64,000 nt of DNA from assembly GCA_963978895.1 (NCBI GenBank), contig OZ022239.1, positions 13,753,270-13,817,269 of the forward strand. Direction: 5' to 3'. A program made the translations under genes and the position numbers. Positions 1 through 13,463 of the stretch are shown here, in pieces (position 1 is the first letter of the stretch; the number at the start of each line of letters is the position of its first letter). The notes below the pieces were generated by a model. It saw only the letters and a list, made by a program, of their open reading frames with translations, had not been told where the DNA came from and searched no databases. Source of the stretch: Erpobdella octoculata. Its lineage: Eukaryota > Annelida > Clitellata > Hirudinida > Erpobdellidae.

Positions 1-1300
1 AATTATTTGAAATTTTTTGCGAATTCTTTAACTGAGCTTCATCGACCGATCGCTACGTTTCATCAACGAAGTAGAATATGTACCGTTTGGCCGAAAGATT
101 GTTTATTCGTAGGCTTTTTGTTAATCTCAGCCATTAAAGTTTTTTTTCGTAGACGGTTTTGGTCAATCTCAGCCATTCAAAAAGAAGGCCAGTCTAAAAC
201 GTGATCAATTGCAAAATCATTTGCGGTGAGAATGTCGGCAATGTAGTTTTTGAGTTTCGGGTGCTAATCGAGTGCCACAAAAACTTGCCTGTTTCCTTCT
301 ACAAGAAACAGTTCCCGGTTTGTTTTTCTTTTTCAAGAACTCAAACAAAAAAGTTGTTTGACTACGATTGCTTTTTGCATGGCAACTCTACGTGGTCATC
401 TCGGGGGAGACAACGTCTCCAGTACAAACCACTGGAACCGCATAAACATGCTTCGCGCGTGAAGCGTGCGTAAAGTGTATGGTTTGTTAGGCCACTTCAG
501 CGTTAAAATGTTTAAATCAAAAGTTATTAACCTTGGAAGGTAGATGGTTAACATAAACAAAATACGCCATTACCACGCGCTGCTTGAACTTCTAAAGCCA
601 GAATCGTTTTTAGAAAAAACAATTATGAAGAAAGTGGTAAATAGTTTTTTTTTACAAACACTTAATATGCTATCCTTATTTGTAATTTGTTATTTTTTTA
701 TTGTTTAAAAAAATTCATCCGAAACGTTTGCGCGACTGCCTAGACTATGAATATGATGATGGAATTGGCTGAAAAAACTCACACGCTTCGCGAGCAAAAC
801 GTGCGTAAAATGCTGGTCTGAGTAAACCCACAAACTAATACTTCAAAACTAATATGTATGTATTATGATAATATATAAGAATTCATCAAATCTAACAGCA
901 AAACATTAGTTGACTTAAGATCTGTATTTATTCATTCTGTATAATTTAAATAACAGTGTCATAAACTTGTAAAACAACTTAACTTTGTCTAAAGCCTAAA
1001 TCTACTCTAAGTGAAGTAATTTCAAATCAATATGAACAGATGAAACATACTAAAAATACAAGATAAACGGACGTTATGACAACTGTTACTCTGTAGTACA
1101 GAGTCGGTACCCTAGGCAAATCACTACGACTGAGCTTTTGGATCATGTAACTGACTGTGAAGTGCTAAATATTTTGAGTTTTTTACGACGAAAGGAAGGT
1201 CCGGGCCTCCAGGACCCCTGTACCGCCCACGCAAATTATTTTCATGAATAAATAGAAAACAGTTTCAAGTTTTTTTCGCGTATAGCATTCGTTTCCTGTT
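1..1300. other. Non-coding sequence upstream of the syd-1 exons
   Basis: No exon was found here. The stretch is AT-rich, and its two longer open frames resemble no known family. A GC-rich motif (CTTCGCG..GTGCGTAAA) occurs near 450-475 and again near 785-810, so a repeat is likely. It is probably an intron or 5' flank of syd-1, because the first visible syd-1 exon opens at a splice acceptor. Confidence 0.4.
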
Positions 1301-1500
1301 NNNNNNNNNNNNNNNNNNNNNNNNNNNNNNNNNNNNNNNNNNNNNNNNNNNNNNNNNNNNNNNNNNNNNNNNNNNNNNNNNNNNNNNNNNNNNNNNNNNN
1401 NNNNNNNNNNNNNNNNNNNNNNNNNNNNNNNNNNNNNNNNNNNNNNNNNNNNNNNNNNNNNNNNNNNNNNNNNNNNNNNNNNNNNNNNNNNNNNNNNNNN
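1301..1500. other. Assembly gap (200 N)
   Basis: Exactly 200 undetermined bases, directly followed by (TA)n. Assemblers often break at such tracts. An upstream syd-1 exon could be hidden here. Confidence 0.99.

Positions 1501-1594
<94 letters not shown>
1501..1594. repeat. (TA)n microsatellite beside the gap
   Basis: About 94 bp of nearly pure TA with one TT interruption, bordering the N gap. Confidence 0.98.
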
Positions 1595-1595
<1 letters not shown>

Positions 1596-1805
1596 CGTTA
1601 TTTTAGAGTTATAGGGTCCTATTTTAGATTTCACCCCACCATACAAGTTAAAGTACAAAATGTGGATTTTTTATAAATAAAAACTACATAAAACGACATA
1701 ATTGTGCAGATCTGTAAGACAAATTTACTATTGTATTTAGTATTTACCAAAATAAAAATAGTTAATGCCATATGGTTAAAGATGTTATTTTGACCAACAT
1801 TACAG

Positions 1806-4800
1806 TCAATGGGTTAGAAATAAGTTTGGTGAACAGCAGCAGCAGATGTTACAAGAGAGACAACGACAACGCAAACTTGCTCAGCAGCAACTACAAGGAA
1901 CGGTTCCTTCTTCCCAAACCCAGCAACTAGACATGGGCATCAAATCAATTGAAACTTATGTAGATTACACAACCGTTGAAACTGTTGAAATAAATAAGAG
2001 ACCAGGTCAAACCTTGGGTTTTTATATCAGAGAAGGAAATGGAATAGACCGTACGGATGGAGTGTTTATATCGCGAATAGCTGCAGGTAGTGCCGTGGAG
2101 CAGAACGGTTTATTAAGGGTAGGTGAAGAGATATTGGCCATCGACGGTCTTGCACTCAAGGGAGTCTGCTTAGACGACGTTGTCATACTGATGTCTATTC
2201 CGAGCCGTCTCATTCTGACAGTCAGGACGCGAAAAAGTTGCTGCAAAAATCTTTCATGTCCAAGTCTTCCATTAACCCCTACGACATCTTCTGCTGGGAG
2301 AGCTATGGAGCAAGAGCCGATACAGCAACCTCAGGTGAAATATAATTAAACAATTATCCGATAGCTATTTTATAAAATAAGTTATACGTTTTTGGGTACT
2401 TAAAAATGTTTGTTCTTTAGGAAATTATCATACTTTCCTGATCATTATTTATGTACAAAACAAAATTTTCACGTGCAGTTGCGTTATCAAACATGTTTAA
2501 AGCGTTGGTGGTATGGCGGTATGGCATTCACCTGTGGACCTGAGAGTCTGAAAGATGCGAGTAAAGTAAACAAGCCAAAACCTTTTATTTTTTTATTTTA
2601 TTTGGTTTTATTTTTTATACCACTGCAGGTATTTGTCAGCAGAAAAACGACGCTACCAAAAAAGGCAGATAAAGCTTTCGGACCACAACCTCAGCTATCT
2701 TCCTTAAGCCGTCAGTATTTGTCCCAATCGTACCAGCCGACCATTAAGCCTTTTATAACGACTGAGCAAAAATTTCAAAAACCCCATATGCCAGACTATT
2801 CACGAGACCCAGGCTATCACTTACCTTATTATTCTCGTTACGTAAAACCTGAATATGAGACAAAGCGCCCTTATTTCACAAAGACTCAGAAAGACGACTA
2901 CAAATTTCCAGGTAAACTGGTTGACACGAAACACGCCACACCGCCCTACTTGGAAGCGTACAGAAAAAGTCGACTAGAAGACGCAAAGCCTTCTACTGGA
3001 CAAAAAAATATGGAAGAAGAACAAGAACAGAAAGTTATCAGAAGGCCACAGGCAGAAAGTCTGGATCGTCGAACGAACGGTGCAGTCGTCACTGGTAAAT
3101 ATCGCAGTCACGACTACTATTCGGACAGTGAAGCTCAAATGACTGGAGATTATTATCCACCTTTTGTCAGAACCGACAGTAGAGACTGGATATACGCCAG
3201 AGAAACTGAAATCGATTCTCACAGAGCTGAACGAGAGAAAGTCTACCGCAGTGCCGCAGACGACACAGACGATTTGGCAGGCATTCGAGAACTCTCGCGG
3301 TCTCTCTCTCGACGTCGTAAAGCCGCGAAAGTGCAAATGGAAAAATGGCGACAACAGAGAGATCACATGGATTTAGAGCGTCAAATCGAAGAGCAGCAAA
3401 AACAACTCTACCTTCTGCAAGAACGCCTTCAATCGGAACTGCAAAAACATGAACAACAGCAACAAGAGCTTTCGAGACCCATGTTACAGCAAAAATTGTC
3501 TTATCCAAGTTATTTTGACCAGTATCAAGAGGACTACGACCCGTATTATCAGCGAGACAGGTACAGCTCTTTCTATCCACCGCTGCACCATTTAGAATCT
3601 CAATTACCCGATCCAGAGGAAGCTGAGAAGTATAAAATTAGAAAAAAGTTAAAAAAATCTCAATATAAAAACGAAATAGAGCGAGTTCCATCTAGTAGAA
3701 GAGAGGACGATATCTTGAAAAGCATACCTCATCGACGGAGGTACAGTTCAGATTCTGAGATCTTACAAGGAGGAAATGGAAAAATCTCTCGCATGCAGAC
3801 ATCATCACCTTCCTCCAAAATGACGACAGTTTCAGGACTCTTGGTAAATGGTGGAAAGTGTAACTCTCTTCCTGCAGACATTGAAAATGGCGGATCTGCT
3901 AGTAATGGCGACGACCCGACCCAGTTGAAGCACTGGCTGCGTAAGTTGGATCGTCTTTCGTACGATCTGAGGGATTTCAACCAGCACAACAACCGCGTGA
4001 AAGCCGAAAAAAACGGAAGTAAAAAAGGTATTTGAATGTAATTTAAAACTAAAAATACTATTTAAATATTTTCCAACTCTTTTTTAAAATATATTTCAGA
4101 CTTTTCCGATGAAAAGCAAAAAAAACGAGACGCAAAATTAGAAGCGATGGAATTTGAAAGACGACTAGAAAAGATGGAAACAGAAAAACGAAAACTAAAA
4201 AGCATGGAAGCGGCCAAAAAAAGTCAGCTAACTGAGCAGCCGTCTTACACTTCTGAAGAGTACAAATCTTGGCTTTCTGATCGTCGTCTTCAATCGAAAC
4301 TTCATAAAGAAAAATCTGAGCCAGGAAGAGCTGGTGGACGTCCCATATCTGGACGCGATCGTGCAAAAATAGCTCTTTCTGAATCCAGGCAGAAAATGGC
4401 TTTTGGACTTGTACCGTCAAAACCCGAGTAAGTTTTTGTTTGATAATATATTACCTGCAATATAACAAACCATCAAAGACTCGATTCTTGGGGCATCTAT
4501 TTGAGAATCGATTCAGTTATCTGTTCCTCTCTTAGATCCCTGAAATAATTACTATCACGTAAATTTTGGACTGATTTCATGATTCATTATGATAATTCTA
4601 AACCGATTTTGGTAGAATGTCTTAAATGTTATGAAATAATTATAATCAGACTGTTAAATAAAAACAAGATTTTTTTTCTTATTGTAACATTTTTGAATTC
4701 TCTGCTTATGCTTCTGATATCGAGTTTTTATTATTTTGTAGACATCACAGACACCGCAAGCACACTGCTCAAACTTCTGATTTGCTCAAAAAACGATTTG

Positions 4801-6827
4801 CAACGTCCGGCAGCCAAACCACCCCAACCATAGATCCCGGTTAGTTTTCGCAAAAACGGTCAAAAAATGTAACAGTAAACATATAAAAAAATCTAAAGCT
4901 ATAAATTATTTTCTATTTTATTTTTACGTCAGAAAAAAGAAAATCTCATAGCTTAGACCAGGAGTCGACTGAAACCCAAACCAATCGCCATTCTGCAAAA
5001 ATTAAATCAAAAACCGTTGACATTCCAACGTCTAGAGATGTTCCAGATTTGGAAGAACAAGATTTATTTTTGTTAGAGCCCCAGGAACCCGAAGGCATGC
5101 ACACGACCATCCACGAATCCGCGCATCATCGACATCGTCACAAGCAGCGTTCGTCTGCTGCTACTGCTGAGACGACCGATGTTTTCGAGGATAGTCATCC
5201 AGATCAAAAATATTTTCTCGAATTCTCCAAAGCCGAAAAAAAACTGAAAAAGAAAAATGGCCAATGCGATCAGCTGAGAGAGGAGCCGTTAAGAATTCGC
5301 GTTGAAGAATTTCATCCGCACTCTGCAACTGACACGAGGCACAAAGATTCTAAACGGAAGATCGCCGAACGAGAAACTGATCCTGAAGAAAATATCAAAC
5401 AAATCAATCTTCAAGAAGACTCTCAAACAAAAGAACGTGAACAGAAATGCATCGATGGATTAATTTACGTAAAATTATTTTGTGGTCACGGCTTGAAGTC
5501 ATCGAGGAGAACTATTATGCGAGATCTCTACTGCGTGCTAAGTGTTGACGGCATCAATAAAGCTAGAACGGCCACGAAAACAGGAGCTTTGAACTTTGAT
5601 TGGGATGAAGATTTTGAGATTGATCTTGATAATGCTTATTCTATTGGTTTTTCTATATACAACTGGGACCCAGTAGCCAGGCAGAAGCTCTGTTTTACGG
5701 CTCAGCTAATCATAAGCGAGTTTCTTGCCATTCACGGTAGCCAACGTCGTTTGGCTATGAAACTTCAACCGACCGGAACGCTCTACGTCGAGTTGAGATA
5801 TCGAGATTTGTCAGAAAGGTTCAGTAGAGTTCTCATTCTAGCTGAAGACGCTACCTTTGGAGTTGAATTAGACAAAATTGTGGCAAAAGAGCGAAGTGGA
5901 CAAATAACGACAACGACTGGAGAAATAATTTCTACTGAGTCAACCGGGGGAGGTACCAGGGTTCCCAGGGTTGTCAGAGCCTGCGTCAGGCAAGTGGAGT
6001 TGAGAGGCTTGGATTGCGTGGGCATCTATCGCTTGTGTGGCTCTTACGAAAGATTGAACAGGCTCAAAAGGGATCTCGAGAGAGGATCTTTTAACGAACA
6101 ACTTCTTTTTGTCGACAACGTGCCTGATGTCAACGTTGTCGCAGGTTGGATATCTAAATTTGTTTATAAAAGTTTTTAATGAAATTTAATTCAATAAAAT
6201 AAAAACCTAATTAGTATTTATGAAAGCGCATCACTACTTTAGGTGTTCTTAAGTCTTTCTTCCAAGAACTCCCGGAACCACTGCTGACTTCTGACCTCCA
6301 TCAAATGTTCATCGATGCAATCAACGTGCAAATCGAAACCGATCCGGATGGAAATGCCAGTCTCATGCTCAGCATTCTTGACTGTCTTCCTAAAAACAAC
6401 CTAGTTCGTGTCAAATTTATTTAAATGTTTATTAAAGGTAATATAAATATATATAAAGTTTGTCTAATTAAATATTAAAGTGGATATTTAGATTGTGAAC
6501 AATAACATTGCCAAACAGCATTGAGCTTTCAATTTCATTGGACAATTGTGAATTAATTTTATATCGATATCATCCGAAATACAGATCGTCTTCAGTTTCT
6601 TGATGGACCACCTCAAGAGAATTGTCCAGCATCAACAATTCAACAAAATGGACAGCGTTGCAGTCGGAGGAATATTCGGCCCTCTGCTCTTGTGCCCCCC
6701 AATTTCAAACTCCCGGCAACGTCGGCATTCACAGCACCTCCCAATGACCATCAGTAGCTCCTCTGTAGACATCGGAAAACAAGCTCAAGTTATTACCTAC
6801 CTCTTAGATATTTGGCCGACTAAGTAG
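1806..6827 (+). CDS. syd-1: SYD-1-like synaptic RhoGAP (PDZ + C2 + RhoGAP), 5' incomplete
   Basis: SYD-1/Syde proteins organise presynaptic active zones. Exons: 1806-2334, 2629-4027, 4100-4427, 4742-4839, 4933-6144, 6243-6403, 6585-6827 (TAG). Joined, they give 1322 codons with every splice phase matching. The first exon opens in phase 2 after an AG acceptor, so the start codon is upstream. Residue numbers are within this fragment. A Gln-rich stretch is followed by a PDZ domain at about 57-138 (carboxylate loop LGFY, then GVFISRI and GEEILAIDG). A long charged, Tyr/Arg/Gln-rich linker with a coiled coil follows. The C2-like domain is at about 959-1080 (LIYVKLFCGHGL, WDEDFEIDL). The RhoGAP domain is at about 1089-1290, with GIYRLCGS giving the arginine finger at about residue 1151 and LKSFFQELPEPLL giving the conserved Lys. 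The usual Asn in the block before VFGP appears to be Ala (SVAVGGIFGP). The PDZ-C2-RhoGAP order is the invertebrate SYD-1 layout. Domain identity is secure; exact linker exon borders are inferred from splice sites. Confidence 0.9.
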
Positions 6828-8500
6828 GTGCTCAAGTGCGCCCTATGCATACGAGAACTTACAAGTATTTCCGACAAGTATCGGGGATTTAATTTAAAGT
6901 GTTGACATTTTTCGTTTTGACACTTGGCTTATCAAATTGACACTGATTTCTGAATTAATCATTCAAAAATTTACACGAGTTTATTATTGATTATTTTAAG
7001 TGTTTTGCTAGAAAAGCGTGTTCTAGATATTTCGAATGTAAATTTTTCGGAAATTCTTTCTAATTTAAGGATTTTACGTTTGATTTTCATTTAGAAAGAT
7101 TTTCGAATGTTCATTTTTACTCGTTTTGGTGCTTGAAGGCGTAAAACTTGATCGTTAGACAGAAATCTTTCCTCGTTTGCATTTCAATTCTTAGTAGATT
7201 CTCGTCTGTTGTACAAACTTGTAAACATTTGGAGATGTACGAATTTGAGCTCTGCCATCACGTGGCCTCACACAAGCTCCTCCTACCCGAATGTGCGTCA
7301 AAATATGGATTTTGGTTTGGAAATGTCTGAATGTTTTGTTTTGTCGGTGCGTTTCTTTAACTGCATTAATTTAATGAGTACAAATTAGAAAACAAATCTA
7401 CTGGTAGGTAATTCAATCGGCTCACGGCTGATGGCCTTGGTACGCTCTCAGAACGACAACATATTTATATTTTGCAATAATAATTATTCGGAATGATTGC
7501 TTCTTCTATTTTTTTAATTGTTTTTTCTGATGGGCATAGTGACAGCTGTTTTATTACTTTTACCGCCATCAATGCCGATATTATTATGATTTACTAACGT
7601 ATTAGTTAAAACTGCTCCTAATCGTACTCTTGTGACCGACCATGTACCAGTTTGACTAAGTTTCAGTTTACGTTTTACATGTCGATCTAGGTAATTTTTA
7701 TAGGTACACACGTGTCCACTGTGCTTGACAACAAAAGACCGTAGTTTTTAATAGAATCGCCGTTCAGCCATTTAATTGTTCTGCGGTGGACCTCTGCAGT
7801 CTTTAGAGATTAGATACACCCGTTTGTAGGTTTTTACTTTGTCTCTACTGTTTCGTTACTTCGATGGTAGAAAATAGAACTCTGGAGATTATCTGGATCT
7901 GATAGAGAAGAAGAGGTTTGGTTGTCCGGGCTTACCACTGTTTTGAATATTTATTTAAACGTTTGCCGAACATTGAAAACTCTTAATGTTTATTTGTTTG
8001 TGTTTATGACACCTGTTGTTATTTACAGCCTGCAGATCTGAATTTAGTTAAACTTAGGAAATTAAAATAAAATTTATCACGACCCGTAGTTTCCGCTATT
8101 TATTAATGAGTCATAGAGTAAAGTAAAGTAAATTAAAATTTGGGCAGATTGGTGAACAATTGTTAACGAATGAAATCATGCAAACGCTTAAAAAACCATA
8201 CAAAAAAGTTTTAGCTATAGGACAATTTAAATTTTTTTTCTCTGGGACGAATAGATGGCGTTTCCAAATTGGCCGACCAAAAATGAAAATTTGTATTCCA
8301 TGTAGTACAAACATCTCAGCGGATAGATGTGATAGAACAAAAACTCTAAAGAATTGAATCGCAAGTTATAAGTTGAAATAAATTAACTTTTATATTGTTG
8401 TCTAACTGTCTCTGTAGATTTGACTACAAAAGAAACTTACGAGCTATGGGCACCTTTTTTAACAATACAAATTAAAAAAAATTAAAAAACGCTTATATAC
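6828..8500. other. Intergenic stretch after syd-1
   Basis: This holds the syd-1 3' UTR and AT-rich sequence. Small open frames near 7148 and 7514 look like neither genes nor known elements. I see no RNA gene or clear transposon. Confidence 0.4.
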
Positions 8501-8502
8501 AA

Positions 8503-8887
<385 letters not shown>

Positions 8888-9231
8888 TACTATATATAAT
8901 TAACTGTCTGTCTAAAATTCCACATGATTCTACAAAATGACTGTGTTTCTATTTGTTAGGCCTGTCGTCCAAAAGGTTTTGATGCTAATTTGTATTTAAG
9001 CGTCGTTATAAAAAAATTATATTTTCTATTCTTTTTTATTTTTTACTGTTTAAATTTTTTCAAATTTTGTTTAATCTGAAAACGGATTAATTAATATATT
9101 GTTGCCGAATGTACACCGAACACCTGCATGCAAAAACTGAACTTTTTATGACCATTACAACTCGGGCAACAAGTCAAGTATCTGAAGCGTAGAAATGTGT
9201 GTTTATGGGTCTTTAATAAAATCTTCACGGT

Positions 9232-9893
9232 TCATAATGTCCCTGGTCAAAATGTCTCGTTCGAAATTTTCTCGATCAAAATTTTCTCGGTTAAAAAGTC
9301 CACGATCAAAATTATAGAGTTAATCAGAAATGATGGAGGCATAGATATAAGCTTAGATATTAAGCTTATTTTCTTAAACATCCGACATGATTAAATTAGT
9401 AGTGGTGGATTTAGGTTTTGCCACGCGGGGGAACAAACAATGATAGAAACAGGAGCGAGAGAGAGAAAGATAAACTATAGAAAACCTTCTAAAAACCTTG
9501 AGCAATACCGGGTAACCTTTCTAGTATATATTTTTTGCTCAGTTTTGCAATACATGATTGCGATAATGCTAAAAAGTTTCATGCTGTCATACACATATAC
9601 TCTGCTTAGGTAAATAAAATAGTGAATAAACAATTTTAGAAATTTTTTTAAAATAAGTTTGGCCTCCGCAAAGTATTACTCTGTACAAGCTCCACAAAAA
9701 ATGGCTTAATAATTAATTTGCAAGCGATCTTGACATAATAAAACAAAATTTTTATTTCTCAGTCTGAACAATTTGTCGTGAACGTGTTGTGAACATTTTG
9801 TCGTTGGAAATTTTTTCTGTCAACGTTTTGTCTGAACATTTTGTCGTTTAACATTTTGACTGTGAACGTTTTGTCGTGACACCTACAAAACAG
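9232..9893. mobile_element. Element with short-period tandem ends (foldback-like)
   Basis: The left end (9232-9316) repeats a 14-16 bp motif of the type TTTTCTCGATCAAAA. The right end (about 9770-9893) repeats AACATTTTGTCG / AACGTTTTGTCG and closes with GTGACACC. In opposite orientation the two ends share CAAAATGT-type units. No ORF lies between. The same design occurs at 24684-26386 and, as one end only, at 54745-54818. Borders are approximate. Confidence 0.5.
9420..9524 (+). mobile_element. Helitron 3' end fragment (family 1)
   Basis: The stretch ends GAGCAATACCGGGTAACC then TTTCTAG|T, a degraded form of the hairpin-CTAG terminus seen intact at 31168. A purine-rich GAGCGAGAGAG tract precedes it. 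It lies inside the foldback-like element just listed, so it appears nested. Confidence 0.6.
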
Positions 9894-10799
9894 AGTAAGA
9901 AAAATGGATTTGCAGAGACACTGAATCAAAGTGACTCATTTCAGGCTCATGAGAGTAAAAATTTGTCCACCATTTAAATTTCTTAATAGACCAGAATCCT
10001 GTTGAGAATTTTTTAAATGGTAAACATCCATGCCGGGTCCGCGGGCCGATTTTAGTTTTACCTTTACAACTTTACAGATAACCGTTTAAATAGCCATCGA
10101 CTTTTTCTGTACAACTAACTTTCAAGGTGAAAAATTTACTATGTGGCACAAATCCCAAAGATATTACAAAAAACGCAGCTAAATTACTAAGTAAACTGTT
10201 TAACGTAAAATTGATAGCATTAATTTGAAATCTTCGGTTAACAATAAACACAACAACGTTATAGTTACGTCACAGTACAAAAAACAATTCTTGTATACTG
10301 TAGTATATAAGTGAATAGTAACTGTAACGCTGTGTCTAGGCGTCCGAGAGTCTGACTCCAAATTTCACTCTAAGAATTATTTTGAGGTTAATATAGCAAA
10401 GGAAACTGTTGAGATTCCAGACAATTTTTGTCTGTTTTCATCTGGGCCTATTTCAGGAATGGGCCAAATGTTGCAGCATAAACAGCACCCACCTTAATCC
10501 GGCCCTGGACCCATTACCACTTAAACAAAACAACTTCCCTTTTAAAAAAGTTGAAATGACACTTTCCATTTTTTAAACAGGCTCAGACAATTCAACAAAT
10601 TTTTACAACAATACATAATCATTTGGAATATCAATGAAAACTGAAAAAAAAATGTTGCCGGAATTGTTCATGCCACGGACAAGACGAATAACCCCCAACT
10701 GTTGATTTCTGACTGACTTTTTTGGACGTGTATAATATCTAACCGTAGAATATTTCTGATAACCGAGGTATTACAGCGCAACAGCACGTTTATTCAATA
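9894..10799. other. Intergenic stretch without recognisable features
   Basis: AT-rich sequence. I see no gene, RNA or clear repeat boundary. Confidence 0.4.
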
Positions 10800-11490
10800 C
10801 TAGCAGTGCCCGTTGCGGTTTTGCTCGCTTGAAATTAGATAATTTGAACCCTGCATTCATAGTAGAGTATTGCACAAGCCGATTTTGTACTGCCCAGTTT
10901 GGCCCGACCCCGTCAACAACTTGGCTCGACCCGTTTCATAAACCAAAATTCCAAGTCCGGCTGGCAAATTGTACAGGCCTAGAATCCCTATATATTTAGC
11001 ACAATATCTTGGACCGGTCCCGCTTGATTTCAGGTCCGTCTCGTCTAAACTATCAAAAAATGGTTGAACACGTGTAATTTTACTTTTTAAGCCCAATCTG
11101 AAATTTTTCTTTCACATCAGTTATATTGCTGATTTTTAAGTAGCAGTTACACTAAAAACATCTTAAACTTATTTTCGCTCTACATTTGGGGTTCCAGAAA
11201 CTAAATTATTAAAAAACGGCTACACATGAATATATTTCATTTTTTAAGAAAATCATAAATACCAAATTTTTAAACTTTACGGATTTAGTTTTTAGAGTTA
11301 TTAAGCAAATAATTATTTTTTCCACCCTACATTTGAGGTCCTGGAAACCAAATATTCATAAATTTGCGAAACGCGTGTATTTTATTTTTTTAGTAAATAC
11401 TAAATACTAATTTTTATATCTGTAGTACATACTGTTTTTGAATAGCAGCTATTCTATTAAAACATATAACCTTATTTTCTATATATATAT
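10800..11490 (-). mobile_element. Helitron-like element, family 2, truncated
   Basis: Read on the minus strand it ends GAGCAAAACCGCAACGGGC..CTAG, matching the 3' terminus of the full copy at 56718-58664. The same internal blocks follow: GGGCC-rich motifs near 10890-11040, then diverged, inverted copies of the 157-bp unit near 11140-11440 (CCACCCTACATTTGAGGTCC). The LTR element interrupts it at 11491. Confidence 0.75.
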
Positions 11491-11679
11491 TGTTACGATA
11501 TCACCAAATCGTATACCGGGCTCAATAGAATGGTTTTGCAGTTTTATTGGAAAATAATAAATGAAGCTTTGTTAAGGCTAGTTATACCTTCTGGTCTATT
11601 AATAATGTCCATAATAGTTATTCCGAGTCCTTTAACGTCTATCAATGGGAAAACCTATCGTAAAATCAGCGATTTTAAA
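11491..11679 (-). repeat. 3' LTR (189 bp)
   Basis: Matches the other LTR except for G/A, T/A and A/C differences. The third falls in the terminal CA/TG dinucleotide. Confidence 0.9.
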
Positions 11680-11682
11680 TTA

Positions 11683-13249
11683 TTACCCCCTTCTTAATTC
11701 TGTTCGTCCCGAACAGCATAGTCGCTTTTGAGAAATGCGACTCGGCCACGAACACCAAAATACCTTGATCTTTACTCGTGGCTTTGACCGCAATTCGCAA
11801 ACAACATGGTCTAGTCTCTTGACCGTTTGACACAGTTTCTTCCGCTCCTTCTTTGGCTCATCAACAGAGTCTTTTTTTGGCTCATCGTCGCCATTTCTGC
11901 ACGGTTCATCACAGCCTTTTTGCATGCCTCGTCCTGAACATCTTTGCACGGTTTATCGGAATTGTCTGCTTTTTCTTCTTCCTTCACATCTTTTAGATCT
12001 TTCTCAAGAAACTCTTCAAAAGGTTTTTCGAAAACACGTCGTTCCATAAAACCAATAAATCCCTTCATCAAACTGTTATTTGATTTTACAATGACTCTTA
12101 GTCTATCTGATCTAGAATCCTCTGTGGATTCATCTGATTTAAAACCTTTGGTACCGTTCTCTGTTCTTGTCTCATCTTTTCCAGAGTTTTTACTTGCTGC
12201 ATTGCAATTGTTGTTTTGGAGAAGTTCATCGTCATTATGTTTGTTTTCTTCCAAGCTACAATCGAACATTTTCTTTTCACATTCCAACTCGGCTCTTTCG
12301 TCGGTGTCAACTTTCGTATCGTCCAGCAGATCTTTCTTCAAATTATCGCCATCGTCTCTCAAATCAGTGTCTTCTTTTTTTGTCAAGTTAACTTTGACGT
12401 ATTTTTCCATTGGAGTTTCGTCCGTTTCTAAATCCTCGGTTGCTTCATCCGAGTCAGATTCTTCAGTAAAATCTGACCCTGAATATTCGGTGCCGTCGTC
12501 TGTTATGGAGGCTTCCGTTTCAGAACCGTCGCTGTATGGGTGAAAGCCATAGTTGTTATTGCCATTATTATAATAATGATCGTCACTTTCATCCTCATCG
12601 TTTTGCATTTCGTTTTCAACATTCTTCTCATCTTCTTTAGTTTGGTTTCGACGTCCAAACCGAGTGTATCACTGTCACCATCTTTGCATGGTTCATCTTG
12701 AGCATCTTTGCAAGGTTCCTTATCATGACCGTCTTTGACAGGCTCATCATCATGACCCACCTGACTTGTGCAGTCAGTACGGCCGTCATCCGTCACATGC
12801 TCTGAGACACAGCTGGTGGACTCCAGTTCAAATTGGGTTTCGCCGCAGCAACCCACATCACCAGCAACCCGCTGGTCCAGAACCGTGTCCACCACTGCCT
12901 CAGCCAACCCTGCGACCAAACTCTCATTAGTTGTACCGGCTGCTGCTACTTTGTTTTCGCGGCCAAGAATCATTCCTTCTCCTGTCTTCCCCTGTGCTGC
13001 CATGTTTTCTCTCGCTCGTTGTCTTTCTTCCTCAAGCAATTTGTTTTTTAATTTCCTTCGCTTGACCACAGCTTCCTCGTCAATATCGAATAGATATTCG
13101 TCGTCGTCAGGCCCATAGCCCTCATTCACTAACGCGGCTAAGAGGCGTTCCATAAGTTCCTCCTTTTTACCTGTATCGCTCAGGCCACGTTTCTCCAGCT
13201 CGTCTTTCATTTCACTCGCCCAAAGCCAATCCAATGATTTCAAAACCAT
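11683..13249 (-). pseudogene. SAP-domain, acidic gag-like protein of the LTR element, frameshifted
   Basis: The ATG at 13249 is 7 bp after the primer-binding site. Residues about 4-40 form a SAP-like helix-extension-helix (LDWLWASEMKDELEKRGLSD..KKEELMERLL), a DNA-binding motif. A basic stretch (KRRKLKNKLLEEERQRAREN) follows, then a long Asp/Glu/Lys-rich region with recurring D-E-P-C-K-D motifs. Coherent acidic protein continues through three frames: 13249 to about 12655, about 12660 to 11920, and about 11949 to 11683. Two frame changes (about 12655 and 11920-11950) are therefore needed to read it through. They could be decay or sequence errors, and are less likely programmed shifts. No zinc knuckle, protease or RT is visible. 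It looks like the element's gag with a SAP head, or a captured host fragment. Confidence 0.6.
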
Positions 13250-13256
13250 TCTTGTA

Positions 13257-13274
13257 TCCTACTTCTGATCACCA
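13257..13274 (-). promoter_or_regulatory. Putative tRNA primer-binding site
   Basis: TGGTGATCAGAAGTAGGA starts with TGG, the complement of a tRNA CCA end, one base from the LTR edge. The matching tRNA was not identified. Confidence 0.6.
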
Positions 13275-13275
13275 A

Positions 13276-13463
13276 TGTTACGATATCACCAAATCGTATA
13301 CCGGGCTCAATAAAATGGTTTTGCAGTTTTAATGGAAAATAATAAATGAAGCTTTGTTAAGGCTAGTTATACCTTCTGGTCTATTAATAATGTCCATAAT
13401 AGTTATTCCGAGTCCTTTAACGTCTATCAATGGGAAAACCTATCGTAAAATCAGCGATTTTAC

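Noticed and set aside
2974..3992. Several frames overlapping the large syd-1 exon
   Set aside because: Shadow frames of a well-supported coding exon, with no domain or splice evidence.
11944..12543. Plus-strand 199-codon Ser-rich frame
   Set aside because: It is the complement of the acidic minus-strand frame of the LTR element; Ser/Phe-rich shadows are expected opposite Asp/Glu-rich coding.
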